Part shown: positions 6,953-9,719 of the stretch, piece after piece
Layout of the letters: every line of letters starts with the position of its first letter
Position numbering within the stretch: position 1 is the first letter of the stretch
NCBI GenBank assembly: GCA_001919995.1
Contig: MNIY01000151.1
Coordinates: forward strand, 1-9,719
Origin: Ktedonobacter sp. 13_1_20CM_4_53_11
GTDB lineage: Bacteria > Chloroflexota > Ktedonobacteria > Ktedonobacterales > Ktedonobacteraceae
DNA length: 9,719 nucleotides
Direction of reading: 5' to 3'
Notes under the pieces: model-generated
Database searches by the model: none
What the model saw: only the letters and a program-made list of their open reading frames with translations
What the model was told of the DNA's origin: nothing
Made by a program: the position numbers and the translations under genes

Positions 6953-7111
6953 ATGAATACTGTTCTACAGGTAATTCACCATCCAGCTGGCCGAATTGGT
7001 CTGACCCTGGGATTAACTATTGGCCTGATAGCTGCCATAACCGGTGAAGCCAGTAAGGCATTATTTTTTGCTGGCTTCTGCAAGTTTTTAGCCTCGCGCA
7101 TGGAGCGGTAA
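6953..7111 (+). CDS. Small hydrophobic protein of unknown function (52 aa)
   Basis: I do not recognise the family. The 52-residue product begins MNTVLQVIHHPAGRIG and ends FLASRMER. Residues about 15-31 (RIGLTLGLTIGLIAAIT) are a likely membrane-spanning or membrane-lying helix rich in glycine. Residues 34-46 (ASKALFFAGFCKF) are a second, amphipathic hydrophobic stretch with one cysteine (C43). The tail is basic. The gene is supported by the best ribosome binding site in the window, an extended -10 promoter, and a strong terminator hairpin starting 11 bases after the stop, so it forms a complete one-gene transcription unit. It is divergent from the GH15 gene. Small membrane regulators, bacteriocin-like peptides and type I toxin peptides can all look like this, and nothing here distinguishes among them. 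Confidence 0.7.
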   Translation: MNTVLQVIHHPAGRIGLTLGLTIGLIAAITGEASKALFFAGFCKFLASRMER

Positions 7112-7121
7112 TTGTCTCTAT

Positions 7122-7178
7122 AAAAAGGCGTCCAGAGGCTGGGCTTATAGTACTACCCTGGCTCTGGTCGCCTTTTTT
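7122..7178 (+). terminator. Intrinsic terminator after the 52-codon gene, T-tract on both strands
   Basis: AAAAAGGCG (7122-7130) pairs with CGCCTTTTT (7169-7177). After a T-T mismatch, CCAGAG (7132-7137) pairs with CTCTGG (7162-7167), and GGG (7141-7143) with CCC (7156-7158). The right arm runs into TTTTTT (7173-7178), a classical plus-strand T-tract. The left arm gives a T-run on the minus strand too, so it can act in both directions. Confidence 0.88.
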
Positions 7179-7315
7179 GAACTCTTCACTTCAAATAGCA
7201 ATTCCGCGCCGGTCATGCTTATCGCATCAACAGACCTCACCTGACTCGTGGCTACCTATGGAGATTATGACGATTACAGTGAGCGATCGGTAACATTATT
7301 AAGAGGGAGAAAGTA

Positions 7316-7555
7316 ATGCACAAGCAAACAGGTTCTCCTTGTGAAGAGTTGTTGCAGCAGTGGTCAGCGAAGCGTGAACTCGCGAATTACTACATAACAG
7401 CTTTGCTTCGCCTGAGCCCGGATGCGCCCGGCGCTCTTCGAAGAAAACAGGAACTGTGCAAAAAGGTATTTGAGGCGCAACTTTCCCTTAAACTTGTGGA
7501 TGATCAACTTCAGAGTTGCTATCAAGAATTTGGTCGGGAAAGTTCGCACATTTAG
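7316..7555 (+). CDS. Small helical hypothetical protein (79 aa)
   Basis: I do not recognise this protein. It starts at ATG 7316 after a good ribosome binding site (AGAGGGAGA, 7302-7310, five bases upstream). The sequence is charged and soluble-looking. A first helix covers about 8-33 (CEELLQQWSAKRELANYYIT), then a SPDAPGA turn (34-40), then a second helix of about 41-70 (RRKQELCKKVFEAQLSLKLV, then DDQLQSCYQE). That is a helical-hairpin layout. It has three cysteines (9, 48, 68) that do not form a known metal motif. There is no signal peptide or membrane segment. It runs in the same direction as the 52-codon gene but is separated from it by the terminator and about 137 bases, and it converges on hemB. 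The other open frames over the same bases lack a ribosome binding site. Function unknown. Confidence 0.6.
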   Translation: MHKQTGSPCEELLQQWSAKRELANYYITALLRLSPDAPGALRRKQELCKKVFEAQLSLKLVDDQLQSCYQEFGRESSHI

Positions 7556-7635
7556 CCTCACACTTCGTTTGTGCGTAACATCTTCCCCTGTCACCACTCT
7601 TCCAATCAGCTTTTGGGGCTAATTGAGAGTACCTC

Positions 7636-8613
7636 TTACTCCCTCAACCACCCCGCTACATCTGGCGCGAAATAGGTAATAATCATATCCGCACCCGCCC
7701 TTCTAATACCTGTCAGCACCTCCATTGCCACCCTCCGCTCATCAATCCAGCCATTCTGGGCGGCGGCCTTGATCATCGCAAATTCACCGCTTACATTATA
7801 AGCGGCAACCGGCAAATCATAGTGTTCACGCACCTGGCGGATGACATCCATATAAGCCATAGCCGGTTTGACCATGACGATATCGGCCCCTTCGGCGATG
7901 TCGAGTTCTACTTCACGTAACGCTTCACGCACATTACTGGGATCCATCTGGTAGGCTCGGCGGTCCCCAAACTGAGGGGTTGAACCTGCGGCCTCTCGGA
8001 AAGGCCCATAAAAAGCGGAGGCAAATTTAGCGGAGTAGGCCATAATAGGAGTCTGATTAAAGCCCTGTTCATCCAGCATGTGACGAATGGCGCCAACGCG
8101 ACCATCCATCATGTCCGACGGCGCGACCAGGTCAGCGCCCGCCTCGGCATGCGTGAGAGCCATACGCGCTAGCAATTCCAGCGATGCATCGTTTTGCACG
8201 CTCCCGTTATGAATAAGGCCACAATGCCCATGACTGGTATATTCACAGAGGCAGACATCTGTGATGACGAGCAACTCGGGGTTGACGCTTTTGAGGAGAC
8301 GAATAGCCTCTTGAATAATGCCTCGCGAGTTATAGGCCTGCGAACCCACCTCATCCTTTTCGCTGGGGATACCAAAGAGAAGTACCGCTGGGATACCAAG
8401 ACTGGCGATTCTTTCAGCCTCGCGCCCAAGCTGCCCCAGCGGCCACTGCACGATGCCGGGCATCGAGGCTATTTCGTGAGGTTCATGAATTCCCTCCGCG
8501 ATGAAAAGAGGGTAGATGAGCTGGTCAACAGCAAGGCGAGTTTCGCGCACAAGACCACGTAGCTTCTCGTTCTGGCGCGTGCGCCTGAGCCGCACGGTAG
8601 GAAATTTCGTCAT
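7636..8613 (-). CDS. hemB: Delta-aminolevulinic acid dehydratase (porphobilinogen synthase)
   Basis: Joins two 5-aminolevulinate molecules into porphobilinogen in the cytoplasm, the second shared step of heme, siroheme and cobalamin synthesis. The 325-residue protein has the normal length. The zinc-binding cysteines are all present (C121, C123 and C131 in [14 protein letters not shown]), marking it as the zinc-dependent type, not the aspartate/magnesium type. The two Schiff-base lysines are K196 (MAYSAKFAS) and K249 (MVKPAMAY). The ATG overlaps the hemL stop by four bases (ATGA). AGGAG (8625-8621) lies seven bases upstream, inside hemL. The pair is therefore translationally coupled, matching their consecutive reactions. 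The gene converges with the 79-codon gene; no strong terminator is visible in the 80 bases between them. Confidence 0.97.
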   Translation of the reverse strand: MTKFPTVRLRRTRQNEKLRGLVRETRLAVDQLIYPLFIAEGIHEPHEIASMPGIVQWPLGQLGREAERIASLGIPAVLLFGIPSEKDEVGSQAYNSRGIIQEAIRLLKSVNPELLVITDVCLCEYTSHGHCGLIHNGSVQNDASLELLARMALTHAEAGADLVAPSDMMDGRVGAIRHMLDEQGFNQTPIMAYSAKFASAFYGPFREAAGSTPQFGDRRAYQMDPSNVREALREVELDIAEGADIVMVKPAMAYMDVIRQVREHYDLPVAAYNVSGEFAMIKAAAQNGWIDERRVAMEVLTGIRRAGADMIITYFAPDVAGWLRE

Positions 8614-9719
8614 GGTTTTTCTCCTGACAGTGCTAATCTGGCACTCTCAATGGTTTCCTTGATCATCTCATCGTCAAGGGCCAGTGAGATGAAACATGCC
8701 TCAAATTGGGAAGGTGGCAGGTAAATGCCACGCGCCAGCATATTCCAGAAATATTGAGCAAAGGATGCGGTGTCGGATGATTTGGCGCTAGCATAGTCCG
8801 TTACAGGCTGCCCCGTGAAGTAGAGGCAGAACATAGCGCCGATCCTTGCGAATTGAAGCTCCACACCCGTTTCGTTTTTCACTCGCTCTAAACCATTGCC
8901 CAGCATCTGGCTTTTTCGTTCCAGCTCCTCGTACTGGCCAGGTTTACGCATCTCGGTCAGCGTGGCTATTCCAGCCGCCATTGCCAGGGGATTGCCCGAG
9001 AGCGTTCCTGCCTGGTACATAGCTCCTAGCGGAGCCACCTGCTCCATTATCTCGCGACGCCCTCCATAGGCGCCTACTGGAAGTCCACCGCCGATGATCT
9101 TTCCCAAACAGGTCAGGTCGGGAGTAATACCCACTCGCTCCTGCATTCCCCCAAGGGCAACACGGAAACCCGTCATCACTTCATCAAAAATCAAGAGCGC
9201 ACCATATGCTTTAGTGAGGCTCCTCAATTGCTCGAGGAAGCCTGGCTGCGGCAATACCAGCCCCATATTGGCCGCTACAGGCTCAACGATGACAGCGGCA
9301 ATCTCAGTGGGATAGGTATCGAAGAGCATCTCAACGGCCTCAATGTCGTTATATGGAGCGATCAGTGTATTGCCCGTTGCCTCCGGAGGAACACCCGGAC
9401 TGTCGGGTAAACCCATTGTTGCTACACCCGAGCCCGCCTGAACCAGCAACATATCGGCATGACCATGATAACAGCCGCTAAATTTGATGATTTTGTGGCG
9501 ACCGGTATATGCTCGCGCTAGACGCAGTGCGCTCATGGTAGCCTCGGTGCCTGAATTGACGAAGCGCACCATTTCAATCGAAGGCACGCTCTCAATCACC
9601 AGTTTGGCCAGTTCACTCTCGGCCTCCGTTGGCGCACCAAAGCTGAAACCACGCTTGCTGGCCTCGATCACAGCCTCTACTACACTTGGGTGCGCGTGTC
9701 CTAAAATCATTGGGCCCCA
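8610..9719 (-). CDS. hemL: Glutamate-1-semialdehyde 2,1-aminomutase, N-terminus cut by the window edge
   Basis: A PLP enzyme that turns glutamate-1-semialdehyde into 5-aminolevulinate in the C5 pathway, directly feeding the HemB encoded next. The reading frame is open to the right edge, with codons for WGP before the methionine at 9708-9710. That methionine is internal to the conserved [17 protein letters not shown] block and is not the start; roughly 60 residues are missing compared with E. coli HemL. Visible family marks include [41 protein letters not shown] and the PLP lysine in [17 protein letters not shown], followed by [16 protein letters not shown]. The gene ends overlapping hemB. Presence of HemL implies the glutamyl-tRNA route to heme and not ALA synthase. 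Confidence 0.96.
   Translation of the reverse strand, partial: WGPMILGHAHPSVVEAVIEASKRGFSFGAPTEAESELAKLVIESVPSIEMVRFVNSGTEATMSALRLARAYTGRHKIIKFSGCYHGHADMLLVQAGSGVATMGLPDSPGVPPEATGNTLIAPYNDIEAVEMLFDTYPTEIAAVIVEPVAANMGLVLPQPGFLEQLRSLTKAYGALLIFDEVMTGFRVALGGMQERVGITPDLTCLGKIIGGGLPVGAYGGRREIMEQVAPLGAMYQAGTLSGNPLAMAAGIATLTEMRKPGQYEELERKSQMLGNGLERVKNETGVELQFARIGAMFCLYFTGQPVTDYASAKSSDTASFAQYFWNMLARGIYLPPSQFEACFISLALDDEMIKETIESARLALSGEKP

Noticed and set aside
7545..7575. CGCACA / TGTGCG hairpin at the end of the 79-codon gene
   Set aside because: Six-base arms around a 19-base loop with no T-run following; too weak to call as a terminator.
7364..7597. 77-codon minus-strand frame opposite the 79-codon gene
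   Set aside because: The plus-strand frame has a good ribosome binding site and a more protein-like sequence; this one has neither. Some doubt remains because both are hypothetical.
7623..7647. Imperfect hairpin at the end of hemB (TTGA...TCAA and GAGTA/TACTC)
   Set aside because: Short, bulged and lacking a T-tract on the minus strand; not a supportable terminator.
8194..8562. 122-codon plus-strand frame opposite hemB
   Set aside because: It lies wholly inside the certain hemB gene on the other strand and shows no motif; it is a shadow.

Overview
Probable source: a moderate-GC Gram-positive-type or Chloroflexota bacterium. My best guess is class Ktedonobacteria. The reasons are the mix of a molybdenum hydroxylase (CO-dehydrogenase-type) operon, a soluble GAF-domain NarL-type histidine kinase, a GH15 enzyme and a 5-aminolevulinate heme pathway, together with strong AGGAGG-type ribosome binding sites. 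This is an inference from gene content, not from an alignment. All six long complete genes and both edge fragments lie on the minus strand; only two small genes lie on the plus strand.

Region by region (minus-strand genes are transcribed right to left). Positions 8610-9719 hold the 3' part of hemL, which overlaps hemB (7636-8613) by four bases: two successive tetrapyrrole-synthesis enzymes made from one message. Positions 6568-7635 are a low-density interval. It contains a previously uncalled 52-codon plus-strand gene (6953-7111, strong ribosome binding site, hydrophobic product), a strong terminator hairpin (7122-7178), a 79-codon plus-strand gene of unknown function (7316-7555), and a 385-base divergent intergenic stretch rich in inverted repeats. 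Positions 4567-6567 encode a GH15 glucoamylase/trehalase-like enzyme, ending in a perfect 48-base palindromic terminator. Positions 3212-4417 encode an RlmI-type 23S rRNA cytosine methyltransferase with a GTG start. Positions 1760-3118 and 1125-1763 are a translationally coupled histidine kinase and response regulator pair. Positions 60-938 encode the FAD subunit of a CO-dehydrogenase/xanthine-dehydrogenase-family enzyme with a TTG start, followed one base later by the start of the [2Fe-2S] subunit gene, which runs off the left edge.

How they may work together: the two-component pair lies directly upstream of, and in the same direction as, the coxM-coxS genes. A palindrome sits between them over a plausible promoter, so control of the molybdenum hydroxylase operon by this pair is a reasonable but untested idea. 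HemL and HemB act consecutively (glutamate-1-semialdehyde to 5-aminolevulinate to porphobilinogen). GH15 and RlmI look like independent housekeeping or metabolic genes. I saw no CRISPR array, tRNA, rRNA, transposase or obvious defence system. The least explained part of the window is 6568-7560.
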